18,164 nucleotides of DNA from Bacteroidales bacterium UBA6431 (lineage in GTDB: Bacteria > Bacteroidota > Bacteroidia > Bacteroidales > UBA932): assembly GCA_002439095.1 (NCBI GenBank), contig DJOT01000022.1:67723-85886 (forward strand), given 5' to 3'. Both the position numbers and the translations under genes were made by a program. The notes beneath the pieces were generated by a model that saw only the letters and a list, made by a program, of their open reading frames with translations, did not search any database and was not told the origin of the DNA. Shown piece by piece: positions 7,763 to 14,491 of the stretch. Numbering within the stretch: position 1 is the stretch's first letter; every line of letters starts with the position of its first letter.

Positions 7763-9019
7763 GTGAAACGTAATGAATTGGAAATAATGGCTCCGGCCGG
7801 CAACTTCGAGTGCCTGCACGCGGCCATACAGGGCGGAGCGGACTCCGTCTACTTCGGGGTGGGACATCTCAACATGCGCAGCCACTCGGCAAACAATTTC
7901 AGCCCGGAAGACCTTCCCGAGATCGTGCGCATCTGCCGCGAGGCCGGGGTCAAGAGCTACATGACCCTCAACATAGTCCTCTATCAGGAGGATCTCCAGC
8001 CGATGCGCGAGGCTTTGGACGCGGCAGCAGCCGCAGGAGTGGATGCGATCATCGCTTCCGACATGGCAGCGATAATGTACTGCCGACATGTAGGACTGGA
8101 AGTCCATATCTCCACACAGCTGTCAATCTCCAATGTCGAAGCCCTGCGTTTCTACTCCCAGTTTGCCGATGTCGTCGTGCTGGCCCGCGAACTCAATCTC
8201 GATCAGGTCAGGGAGATCTACGACACCATCATAAGTGAGAACATCTGCGGCCCTGCCGGCAAGCCCGTAAGAATAGAGATGTTCGCCCACGGGGCCCTCT
8301 GCATGGCCATCAGCGGCAAATGCTATCTGTCCCTGCACAGCTACGGCGCTTCCGCCAACCGCGGAGCCTGCTATCAGGTCTGCCGTAGAGGATATGAGGT
8401 CACCGACCTGGAGACAGGCAACAAACTCAATATAGACAACAAATACATCATGTCCCCTAAGGACCTGTGCACCATAGAGTTCATGGACCGCATCATAGAG
8501 AGCGGCGTCAAGGTCTTCAAGATAGAAGGCCGCGCCCGCTCGGCGGAATATGTCAAGCGCTGCGCTTCCTGCTACAGCCGGGCCGCGCAGGCTGTATGCG
8601 ACGGGACATACACTCCGGAGCTGGCCGCATCTCTGAAGGCCGAACTCGCCGAAGTATTCAACCGCGGCTTCTGGGACGGATACTATCAGGGCGCGTATCT
8701 CGGGCAGTGGAGCGATGTCTACGGCTCACAGGCCACACTCAAGAAAGTCTACTGCGGCAAGGTCACCAATTGGTTTGACCGCATCGGCGTGGCGGAAATC
8801 TCTGTAGAGTCCGCACCTCTGCACCTTGGAGACAGGGCCATGGCCATAGGAGCCACGACAGGGGTGGTCGAGTTCAAGGTCGAGGACATGAGAGTCAACC
8901 TCAATCCGGCTCAGCAGGCCAGCAAGGGCGTGCGCTGCTCCGTGGCCGTTGACCCGGGCATCTGTCCGGACGGCCGTCTGCGACGCGGCGACAAGATATA
9001 CATCTGGCAGGAGAAATGA
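7763..9019 (+). CDS. U32 family protein (peptidase U32; TrhP/RlhA-like hydroxylation factor)
   Basis: This 418-residue protein opens with V-K-R-N-E-L-E-I-M-A-P-A-G-N-F, the standard U32 N-terminus. The U32 signature is complete at residues 172-190: E-M-F-A-H-G-A-L-C-M-A-I-S-G-K-C-Y-L-S. Cysteines 180, 187, 203 and probably 235 have the spacing of the Fe-S-binding cysteines of UbiU-type members. Although named peptidases, well-studied bacterial members (TrhP, RlhA, UbiU/V) act in tRNA, 23S rRNA or ubiquinone hydroxylation. A tRNA-modifying role is the best guess here, but the subgroup cannot be fixed by eye. The GTG at 7763 was chosen because the promoter's -7 box lies five bases before it. 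ATG at 7787 is the alternative. Longer versions starting near 7598 or 7613 would have the promoter inside the gene. The stop overlaps the start of rdgB (ATGA, 9016-9019). Confidence 0.85.
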   Translation: MKRNELEIMAPAGNFECLHAAIQGGADSVYFGVGHLNMRSHSANNFSPEDLPEIVRICREAGVKSYMTLNIVLYQEDLQPMREALDAAAAAGVDAIIASDMAAIMYCRHVGLEVHISTQLSISNVEALRFYSQFADVVVLARELNLDQVREIYDTIISENICGPAGKPVRIEMFAHGALCMAISGKCYLSLHSYGASANRGACYQVCRRGYEVTDLETGNKLNIDNKYIMSPKDLCTIEFMDRIIESGVKVFKIEGRARSAEYVKRCASCYSRAAQAVCDGTYTPELAASLKAELAEVFNRGFWDGYYQGAYLGQWSDVYGSQATLKKVYCGKVTNWFDRIGVAEISVESAPLHLGDRAMAIGATTGVVEFKVEDMRVNLNPAQQASKGVRCSVAVDPGICPDGRLRRGDKIYIWQEK

Positions 9020-9636
9020 AAAGATTGATTTTTGCTACGGCCAACAAGGGCAAGCTCCGCGAGGCCGGAGAGATACTCGGCGGAGAGTTCGAGGTAGTGT
9101 CACCATCTTCGCTCGGTCTGGATGCCGAGGTGGAGGAAAACGGGGAAACGCTTGAAGCGAATTCCCTCATCAAGGCACGCCACCTTTATCTGCTCAGCGG
9201 GCAGAACTGCTTCGCAGATGACACGGGACTTGAAGTCGAAGCGCTCGGCGGCGCGCCCGGAGTATACTCCGCCCGCTATGCCGGTGAGGGACATGATGAC
9301 AAGGCCAACATGGCCAAACTGCTCGCGGAACTCTCCCGGCTCGGCCCTGGAGTTTCCCGCCGCGCAAGATTCCGCACTGTCGTCACCCTGATTCTGGACG
9401 GAAGGGAACATGTCTTCGAAGGGGAAATGTGCGGAAGCATAGCACTTGCTCCTGCGGGGACGAACGGTTTCGGATATGACCCTGTCTTCATCCCTGACGC
9501 ATACCCGGACAAAACTCTCGCCCAGCTGTCCGATGAACAGAAAAACGCCATGTCCCATCGTGGCAAAGCCATCAGGGCCATGGCGGAATTCTTGAACGAA
9601 GCCGCTGCTATTTGTCCACCTTCGGCAGGTGACTGA
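9016..9636 (+). CDS. rdgB: XTP/dITP diphosphatase (non-canonical purine NTP pyrophosphatase, RdgB/HAM1)
   Basis: This 206-residue enzyme of the RdgB/HAM1/Ham1p family hydrolyses XTP, dITP and related deaminated purine nucleotides to the monophosphate and pyrophosphate, keeping them out of DNA and RNA. Seen: N-terminal I-F-A-T-A-N-K-G-K (residues 5-13), E-T-L-E-A-N-S-L-I-K-A (44-54), the metal-binding A-D-D-T-G-L-E-V (67-74), N-G-F-G-Y-D-P-V-F (151-159) and S-H-R-G-K-A (181-186). Full length for the family. The ATG at 9016 sits after an AGGAG sequence and overlaps the U32 gene stop by four bases, so the two are cotranslated. Its last 29 bases overlap the end of the convergent trpB gene (9608-9636), with no room for a terminator between them. 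Confidence 0.95.
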   Translation: MKRLIFATANKGKLREAGEILGGEFEVVSPSSLGLDAEVEENGETLEANSLIKARHLYLLSGQNCFADDTGLEVEALGGAPGVYSARYAGEGHDDKANMAKLLAELSRLGPGVSRRARFRTVVTLILDGREHVFEGEMCGSIALAPAGTNGFGYDPVFIPDAYPDKTLAQLSDEQKNAMSHRGKAIRAMAEFLNEAAAICPPSAGD

Positions 9637-10981
9637 GGCTCTCGGCGATCTGGGCGTCGGTAGGGATGACATCGCTCATCTTGCCGTCGTTGTACTGTTC
9701 ATAAGCCTTGAGGTCGAAGTAACCGGTACCTGTAAGCCCGAAGAGTATCGTCTTTTCCTCACCTGTCTCCTTGCACTTGAGTGCCTCGTCGATGGCGGCG
9801 CGGATGGCATGGCTGCTCTCCGGAGCCGGAAGGGTGCCTTCGGTGCGGGCAAAGAACTCTGCGGCCTCGAATACGGCTGTCTGCTCCACTGAGCGCGCCT
9901 CCATCAGCCCGTCAGCATAAAGCTGGGAGAGGATGCTGCTCATGCCGTGGTAGCGAAGTCCACCGGCGTGGTTGGCAGACGGAATGAACTGGCTACCAAG
10001 GGTATACATCTTCGCAAGCGGGCAGATTTCTCCGGTGTCGCAGAAGTCGTAGGCGTATTTCCCTCGTGTGAAGCTCGGGCAGGAGGCCGGCTCCACCGCG
10101 ATGATGCGGTAGTCCTTCTCTCCGCGCAGTTTCTCTCCCATGAACGGGCTGATGAGTCCGCCCAAGTTGGATCCGCCGCCGGCGCAGCCTATGATGATGT
10201 CCGGGGTGATACCGTATTTGTCAAGTGCTGCTTTGGCCTCAAGTCCGATGATGGACTGGTGAAGAAGTACCTGGTTGAGCACGGAGCCGAGCACATACCT
10301 GTAGCCCGGATGGGTCACTGCCGTCTCTACGGCTTCTGAGATCGCGCATCCGAGGCTTCCGGTGGTATTAGGATGCTCCGCGAGGATCTTGCGGCCGATT
10401 TCGGTGGTGTTGCTCGGGGACGGGGTGACGGAGGCTCCGTAGGTGCGCATCACCTCACGGCGGAACGGCTTCTGCTCGTATGAGCACTTCACCATGTACA
10501 CCTTGCAGTCAAGCCCGAAGTAGGCGCAGGCCATGCTGAGTGCCGTCCCCCACTGGCCGGCTCCGGTCTCGGTGGTTACTCCCTTGAGCCCCTGCTTCTT
10601 GGCGTAGTAGGCCTGAGCGATGGCGGAGTTGAGTTTGTGGCTGCCGGAGGTGTTGTTGCCCTCGAACTTGTAGTAGATCTTGGCTGGAGTCCCGAGCGCC
10701 TTCTCCAGGAAATAGGCCCTCACGAGCGGAGAGGGACGGTACATCTTGTAGAAGTCGCGGATTTCCTGCGGGATAGGGAATAGGGCGGTGTCGTTGTCCA
10801 GTTCCTGACGGCAGAGTTCCTCGCAGAACACGCCCTTGAGCTCGTCCAGTGTCATCGGCTGGAGGGTGCCCGGGTTGAGAAGCGGAGCCGGCTTGTTCTT
10901 CATGTCCGCACGGACGTTATACCATGCCTGCGGGATTTCGTTTTCGGCGAGGTAAATCTTGTAAGGTACTTTCTGTTCCAT
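9608..10981 (-). CDS. trpB: TrpB2-type tryptophan synthase beta subunit (PLP enzyme)
   Basis: This 457-residue PLP enzyme condenses indole with serine to make tryptophan. It is of the long TrpB2 type, not the roughly 400-residue TrpB1 that pairs with TrpA. Seen: G-S-H-K-L-N-S-A with the Schiff-base lysine K116, T-T-E-T-G-A-G-Q-W-G with catalytic E138 (136-145), the phosphate-binding loop G-C-A-G-G-G-S-N (265-272), and A-P-E-S-S-H-A (386-392). No trpA or other trp gene is beside it, so it stands alone; TrpB2 proteins are thought to salvage free indole. The 255 bases upstream hold a complete trp attenuator (leader peptide with three Trp codons plus terminator hairpin), which strongly supports a true role in tryptophan synthesis. 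The start ATG at 10981 follows an A-rich, Bacteroidetes-style leader. The 3' end overlaps rdgB by 29 bases, convergent. Confidence 0.92.
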   Translation of the reverse strand: MEQKVPYKIYLAENEIPQAWYNVRADMKNKPAPLLNPGTLQPMTLDELKGVFCEELCRQELDNDTALFPIPQEIRDFYKMYRPSPLVRAYFLEKALGTPAKIYYKFEGNNTSGSHKLNSAIAQAYYAKKQGLKGVTTETGAGQWGTALSMACAYFGLDCKVYMVKCSYEQKPFRREVMRTYGASVTPSPSNTTEIGRKILAEHPNTTGSLGCAISEAVETAVTHPGYRYVLGSVLNQVLLHQSIIGLEAKAALDKYGITPDIIIGCAGGGSNLGGLISPFMGEKLRGEKDYRIIAVEPASCPSFTRGKYAYDFCDTGEICPLAKMYTLGSQFIPSANHAGGLRYHGMSSILSQLYADGLMEARSVEQTAVFEAAEFFARTEGTLPAPESSHAIRAAIDEALKCKETGEEKTILFGLTGTGYFDLKAYEQYNDGKMSDVIPTDAQIAESLSHLPKVDK

Positions 10982-11022
10982 AATCTTTTGATATTAGCAG
11001 TTAAACATTGATTCATAAAAAG

Positions 11023-11050
11023 AGGCCCCGTCGCAGTCGCGGCGGGGCCT
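11023..11050 (-). terminator. trp attenuator terminator hairpin upstream of trpB
   Basis: AGGCCCCG (11023-11030) pairs with CGGGGCCT (11043-11050), and the stem extends inward by a T-G wobble and CGC/GCG to a four-base loop, 12 pairs in all. On the - strand it is followed by CTTTTTA. It lies 41 bases before the trpB start and after the trp leader peptide, so it acts as a conditional terminator. Its upstream arm AAGGCC (- strand 11051-11046) can instead pair with GGCTTT (- strand 11093-11088), six pairs with one G-U: a candidate antiterminator. Confidence 0.85.
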
Positions 11051-11087
11051 TGGGATATCTCTTTGTTGTCTGGATAACACTACGGCG

Positions 11088-11111
11088 AAAGCCTCCTACG
11101 ACTTAAGGAAG
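11088..11111 (-). promoter_or_regulatory. Alternative 1:2 and 2:3 pairing segments of the trp attenuator
   Basis: On the - strand CTTCCT (11111-11106, inside the leader peptide gene after the Trp codons) can pair with AGGAGG (11097-11092), spanning the leader stop codon. The adjoining GGCTTT (11093-11088) can pair with AAGGCC of the terminator's first arm. A ribosome stalled on the Trp codons at 11131-11123 would cover the first segment, free the second, and block the terminator, which is the classical attenuation logic. The stems are short, so this is a model. Confidence 0.6.
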
Positions 11112-11155
11112 AAGTAAGAGCGCCACCACCAAGAGTTGTTATTTGACAAATACAT
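11096..11155 (-). CDS. trpL: trp operon leader peptide
   Basis: This small open reading frame codes for 19 residues, MYLSNNNSWWWRSYFFLKS, then TAG. Three consecutive UGG codons at 11131-11123, in a very short peptide lying between a promoter and a terminator hairpin ahead of a tryptophan synthase gene, are the hallmark of a Trp-sensing leader. When charged tRNA-Trp is scarce the ribosome should stall at codons 9-11 and let transcription reach trpB. When tryptophan is plentiful the terminator at 11050-11023 should form. The ATG at 11155 lies about 20 bases after the predicted transcription start, behind an A-rich stretch. There is no evidence that the peptide itself has a function. Confidence 0.85.
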   Translation of the reverse strand: MYLSNNNSWWWRSYFFLKS

Positions 11156-11180
11156 TTCTTTGTTGTTTTGTTTCCGGATG

Positions 11181-11211
11181 CCAAGGTAGGGAGTTTATCT
11201 GGAATATGCAA
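11181..11211 (-). promoter_or_regulatory. Predicted promoter of the trp leader and trpB
   Basis: Read on the - strand: TTG at 11211-11209, a 20-base spacer, then TACCTTGG at 11188-11181, one mismatch from the -7 consensus TAnnTTTG. Transcription would begin near 11175, about 20 bases before the leader peptide ATG. It overlaps the promoter zone of the divergent polyprenyl synthase gene. Confidence 0.55.
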
Positions 11212-11223
11212 GAACTTTTTTAT

Positions 11224-11231
11224 TATATTTG
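11224..11231 (+). promoter_or_regulatory. -7 promoter element of the polyprenyl synthase-rsgA operon
   Basis: TATATTTG is a perfect match to TAnnTTTG. Five bases (CCGCC) separate it from the ATG at 11237, exactly the geometry seen in front of the U32 gene, predicting a leaderless transcript. No good -33 TTG is seen at the standard distance. Confidence 0.55.
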
Positions 11232-11236
11232 CCGCC

Positions 11237-12217
11237 ATGATAACAGAAAACCGTATCGACGCCGTCATCAAGGAGATGTTCGACGGCATCACATTCACCC
11301 GGGAGCCGTCCGGCCTGTATGACCCGCTCCGCTACATGATAGAAATCGGAGGCAAAAGAGTCCGCCCGCGGCTCTGCCTGACAGCATATTCGTTCTTCGC
11401 AGACAATTTCAACGATGGGATACTCTCCCCTGCCGCCGCCCTGGAAGTTTTCCACTCCTTCACCCTCATGCACGATGACATCATGGACCGCTCACCGCTG
11501 CGCCGCGGCATGCCGACAGTATGGAAGAAGTGGAGCGAGGACACGGCCATCCTCTCCGGAGACGTGATGCTCATCGACGCCTACAGACGCATCTCCAAAG
11601 CGCCAAGGGAAGTGCTCGGCAGAGTCATGGAACTCTTCTCCCGCACAGCAGCGCAGGTCTGCGACGGGCAGCAGTACGACATGGACTTCGAAAGCCGCGA
11701 AGAAGTGAGCATGGACGAATACAATTCCATGATAGGTCTCAAGACAGCCGTCCTGCTCGCCTGCTCGGCACAGATGGGCGCCATCATCGGCAGTGCCGGC
11801 GACAAACAGTGCGAAGCCCTCTATAAATATGGCTACCAGCTCGGCATGGCCTTCCAGGTTGCTGACGACTACCTTGATGCTTTCGGCGACGAGAAACTCT
11901 TCGGCAAACCGATCGGCGGCGATATCGTCAACAGTAAGAAGAGCTGGCTCACGGTCCGGACCCTTGAGAAGATCCAGGACAAGAAGGCCTTCCTCGACGC
12001 ATTCTCAGCCCAAGCCGACACCCCCGAGGAGAAGGCACACAAGATAGCCGCAGTCAAAGAGATATACGACTCCGTAGGTGTTGGCCAGGACGCCAAAGAT
12101 GAAGTCGTGCGCTTCACCGACATGGCACTCCAGGCAGCAGCCGAAGCCGAGTTCGGGGTGCAAGAGAGAGAAGTCCTGCACCGCTTCGCAGAGAGCCTCG
12201 TAGGCAGGGCGAAATGA
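11237..12217 (+). CDS. Short-chain polyprenyl diphosphate synthase (FPP/GGPP synthase type)
   Basis: This 326-residue trans-isoprenyl diphosphate synthase adds isopentenyl diphosphate units to an allylic primer in the cytoplasm, feeding quinone, undecaprenyl or other isoprenoid synthesis. Seen: G-G-K-R-V-R-P (38-44), the first aspartate-rich motif D-D-I-M-D (80-84) followed by R-S-P-L-R-R-G, a K-T motif (169-170), and the second aspartate-rich motif D-D-Y-L-D (210-214) with G-K-P-I-G-G-D-I after it. The bulky F75, five residues before the first motif, favours a short product (C15-C20) over a long quinone side chain; this is inference. The ATG at 11237 was chosen over a longer frame from 11168, which would need a TTG start and would place the promoter inside the gene. 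The stop overlaps the rsgA start by four bases (ATGA). Confidence 0.9.
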   Translation: MITENRIDAVIKEMFDGITFTREPSGLYDPLRYMIEIGGKRVRPRLCLTAYSFFADNFNDGILSPAAALEVFHSFTLMHDDIMDRSPLRRGMPTVWKKWSEDTAILSGDVMLIDAYRRISKAPREVLGRVMELFSRTAAQVCDGQQYDMDFESREEVSMDEYNSMIGLKTAVLLACSAQMGAIIGSAGDKQCEALYKYGYQLGMAFQVADDYLDAFGDEKLFGKPIGGDIVNSKKSWLTVRTLEKIQDKKAFLDAFSAQADTPEEKAHKIAAVKEIYDSVGVGQDAKDEVVRFTDMALQAAAEAEFGVQEREVLHRFAESLVGRAK

Positions 12218-13152
12218 CGGGAGAAGCCACAGTCGTCAAGAACGCGGGCAGCCACTACATGCTGAGCCGCCTGCCCGAGTGGGACCTTTTCCCCGCAGTA
12301 CTCAGGGGCAAGGTCAGACTGGAAAACAGCGGCTCCACCAACCCGGTAGCGATCGGAGACAGAGTGATCTACGAAACTGACGGGGAAACCACGGAGCAGA
12401 ACCCGGCAGTCATAAAGGAGATACTCCCCCGCCGCAACCACCTTGTACGCAAATCGGTAAACCTCTCCAAGCGTTCCCAGACCATAGCAGCCAACCTCGA
12501 CCGAGCCGTCATCGTCGTCAGCCTGCTCTTCCCAGAGCTGAAATGGCCGTTTCTCGACAGGATCCTCGTCACCTGCGGGGTCTACGGGATCCCGGCAGTC
12601 ATAGCCCTCAACAAAGTGGACCTCTACCGCGACGAGGCCCCGGAGCTGGTCGAATCCTTTAAAGAAGTCTACGAGGGCGCGGGATACCGTGTCATCCAGA
12701 CCTCAAGCCTCACCGGAGAAGGCATAGAAGAACTCCGGGAAGAGTGCCGGGAGAGGCTCAGCCTGTTCTCAGGCGAATCCGGAGTCGGCAAATCGAGCCT
12801 CATCAAGGCCATCGACCCGAGTCTCAACCCCAAGACCGGCAGCATCTCCGCCGCACACCTCCAGGGCCGCCACACCACCTCGCTCTCCGAGATGTACCGC
12901 CTGAGCGGTGGCGGGTACGTCATCGACACCCCCGGCATCCGGGGCTTCGGCCTTGTGAACCTTGAAAAAGAAGAAATCTACAAATACTTCCCGGAAATGC
13001 TACGCTACTCCGACGACTGCCGCTTCGTCCCCTGCACGCACACCCACGAGCCAGCCTGCGCCGTCAAACAGGCCGTAGACGAGGGTCTCATCAGCCCCGA
13101 GAGGTACAACTCCTACCTCGGCATGCTCGAAGAGAACGGGAAATTCAGATAG
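12214..13152 (+). CDS. rsgA: Ribosome small subunit-dependent GTPase A
   Basis: This 312-residue RsgA (YjeQ) is a circularly permuted GTPase that helps the late maturation of the 30S subunit. The permuted order is plain: an OB-fold-like N-terminus, then G4 N-K-V-D (133-136), G5-like T-S-S-L (163-166), G1 G-E-S-G-V-G-K-S (187-194), switch region with G-R-H-T-T (218-222), and G3 D-T-P-G (238-241). The C-terminal zinc site is C269-x4-C274-x-H276-x5-C282. Full length, no defects seen. It overlaps the polyprenyl synthase gene by four bases and is the last gene of that operon; no convincing terminator was found in the 127 bases after it. Confidence 0.97.
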   Translation: MTGEATVVKNAGSHYMLSRLPEWDLFPAVLRGKVRLENSGSTNPVAIGDRVIYETDGETTEQNPAVIKEILPRRNHLVRKSVNLSKRSQTIAANLDRAVIVVSLLFPELKWPFLDRILVTCGVYGIPAVIALNKVDLYRDEAPELVESFKEVYEGAGYRVIQTSSLTGEGIEELREECRERLSLFSGESGVGKSSLIKAIDPSLNPKTGSISAAHLQGRHTTSLSEMYRLSGGGYVIDTPGIRGFGLVNLEKEEIYKYFPEMLRYSDDCRFVPCTHTHEPACAVKQAVDEGLISPERYNSYLGMLEENGKFR

Positions 13153-13279
13153 CCCCGAACGCCCATACCTCCGGATGCCCGGGTTTACCAAGAGAACTCA
13201 GCCGCACCAAATACATCCAATCCCTTACGGTCAGACATCGGCCGCGAACACGTCCTCCGGGCTACTTGCTGAACTTGAG

Positions 13280-13552
13280 TCAATCGACCAAGAATACCTC
13301 ACAACTTTCAAACTCAATTTCCCAGTGTCCTTCGGCAGAACTCTCCCAGTGATACTTAGAGCTCATTCGATCCCACCAAGACTGGAAGTTCACTTTGGTC
13401 TCGCCCATGTCCTTGACAACTTTCTCATAAAGTTCGTCATTGTCAATCGTGACAATTCTTGCCAATTCCTCGAGACCGTTTCTACGCTCAAACAGGCGTT
13501 TGATCTCATCTCTTTCTTCTGGCATAACTTGCCCTGTTACTTTTCTTTCCAT
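13280..13552 (-). CDS. CXXX repeat peptide modification system protein (small)
   Basis: This 90-residue acidic protein has a predicted helical N-terminal half (E-E-R-D-E-I-K-R-L-F-E-R-R-N-G-L-E-E-L) and a Trp-rich C-terminal part (S-W-W-D-R-M, Y-H-W-E, G-H-W-E-I). Its size, its character and its place directly after the two maturases fit what I recall of the small modification-system protein that accompanies CXXX-repeat RiPPs. It has one cysteine (C84) and no signal peptide. A role as a leader-binding or partner protein for the maturases is inferred. The ATG at 13552 overlaps the end of the preceding maturase gene by 16 bases, so the two are coupled. It is the last gene of the operon. Confidence 0.65.
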   Translation of the reverse strand: MERKVTGQVMPEERDEIKRLFERRNGLEELARIVTIDNDELYEKVVKDMGETKVNFQSWWDRMSSKYHWESSAEGHWEIEFESCEVFLVD

Positions 13553-14490
13553 TCTTTCCTGATTTCAAAAGGGTCCAGATAATTTATTTCTTTAATATCC
13601 TCATAGGAAGAGAATACATTAGTGCTTTTTGCTAAATCACGTTGCAACTTTCTGCTTGCGTTTCTTTCAAGATGAGCGATCACACATTGTTCGTGGCTTG
13701 GAGTATTGACTTCTAACGTCGTCTTTCTGTTAAGCCAAATACAACGGTGACATTGATACGCATCACAGTTCCTGCAGACAGGAGCATGATCCAACCTGTA
13801 AAGTTGGGGATTCCTGATACTTAATCCATTTTCAATGTCACCAAGAGCATAGCAGCAATCACACAGATAAAATGCCGGGCAGGGATAGAACCGCCCATCA
13901 GGAGCCAGGGTTATTGAGGTCTCCCCAGCACCGCAGTTGTTCATTTCCGATAGCATAATGCGATCTGTCAGAATATTACATTGCGGAGTCTTCCCCTGCG
14001 AATATAATTCACGAACCATTTCGACAAAGTGTCTTAACACATTCTCATATCTTGCGAAATCATCCTTGTTAAAGGAGCAACTATCGGTCAAGACAACGTT
14101 CAACCGCTCCGCTCTTTCAAGTAGCGACAGCGTTTTATCGTATTCGTTGAACAGAGTCTCTTTGTCAATCCTCAGAATGTAACAGACACTCTCTTTATGG
14201 GCAGAAGCGTCAACCGCGTCCAAATCATTGAATACAATCACATTGGCTCCTACGTTTTCTTTAGCAGGCTTAATTTTCACACAATCAATACTGTCTACAA
14301 TCCGACTATATTCCTCAGGTATGGCATATGATGGATAAACCATTTGTATACTAAGATTTTCCTTCATTCCAAATAGAATTCCACGCTGGAGTGTCTCCAA
14401 CGGAATCAAACACTTTTCTCCTTTAGGATTACCATAGTGGCAATATGATGTTGACGTATCGTCCAACTGAATAACTAAATACTGTAGCAT
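13537..14490 (-). CDS. CXXX repeat peptide maturase (SPASM-like, no radical SAM motif)
   Basis: This 317-residue protein looks like the second maturase of CXXX-repeat peptide systems. Its N-terminal half has no CxxxCxxC motif and no G-G-E-P, so it should not be an active radical SAM enzyme by itself. The second half looks like a SPASM or twitch auxiliary-cluster domain: C186-G-A-G, then D-G-R-F-Y-P-C204, C210, C212, C213, and the C239-x2-C242-x4-C247-x2-C250 group followed by C269. These cysteines probably hold one or two Fe-S clusters. The pattern parallels the C-terminal half of the upstream radical SAM protein, so the two may be an active/inactive pair. Its ATG lies one base after that gene's stop. 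Name from remembered family features, moderate certainty. Confidence 0.7.
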   Translation of the reverse strand: MLQYLVIQLDDTSTSYCHYGNPKGEKCLIPLETLQRGILFGMKENLSIQMVYPSYAIPEEYSRIVDSIDCVKIKPAKENVGANVIVFNDLDAVDASAHKESVCYILRIDKETLFNEYDKTLSLLERAERLNVVLTDSCSFNKDDFARYENVLRHFVEMVRELYSQGKTPQCNILTDRIMLSEMNNCGAGETSITLAPDGRFYPCPAFYLCDCCYALGDIENGLSIRNPQLYRLDHAPVCRNCDAYQCHRCIWLNRKTTLEVNTPSHEQCVIAHLERNASRKLQRDLAKSTNVFSSYEDIKEINYLDPFEIRKEWKEK

Positions 14491-14491
14491 T

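Noticed and set aside
11168..11236. N-terminal extension of the polyprenyl synthase
   Set aside because: It needs a TTG start, covers the -7 box TATATTTG, and adds residues not usual in the family.
13153..13279. Terminator or RNA gene between rsgA and the RiPP operon
   Set aside because: Only a four-pair CCGG stem (near 13172-13183) without a T-run was seen; no tRNA-like structure.
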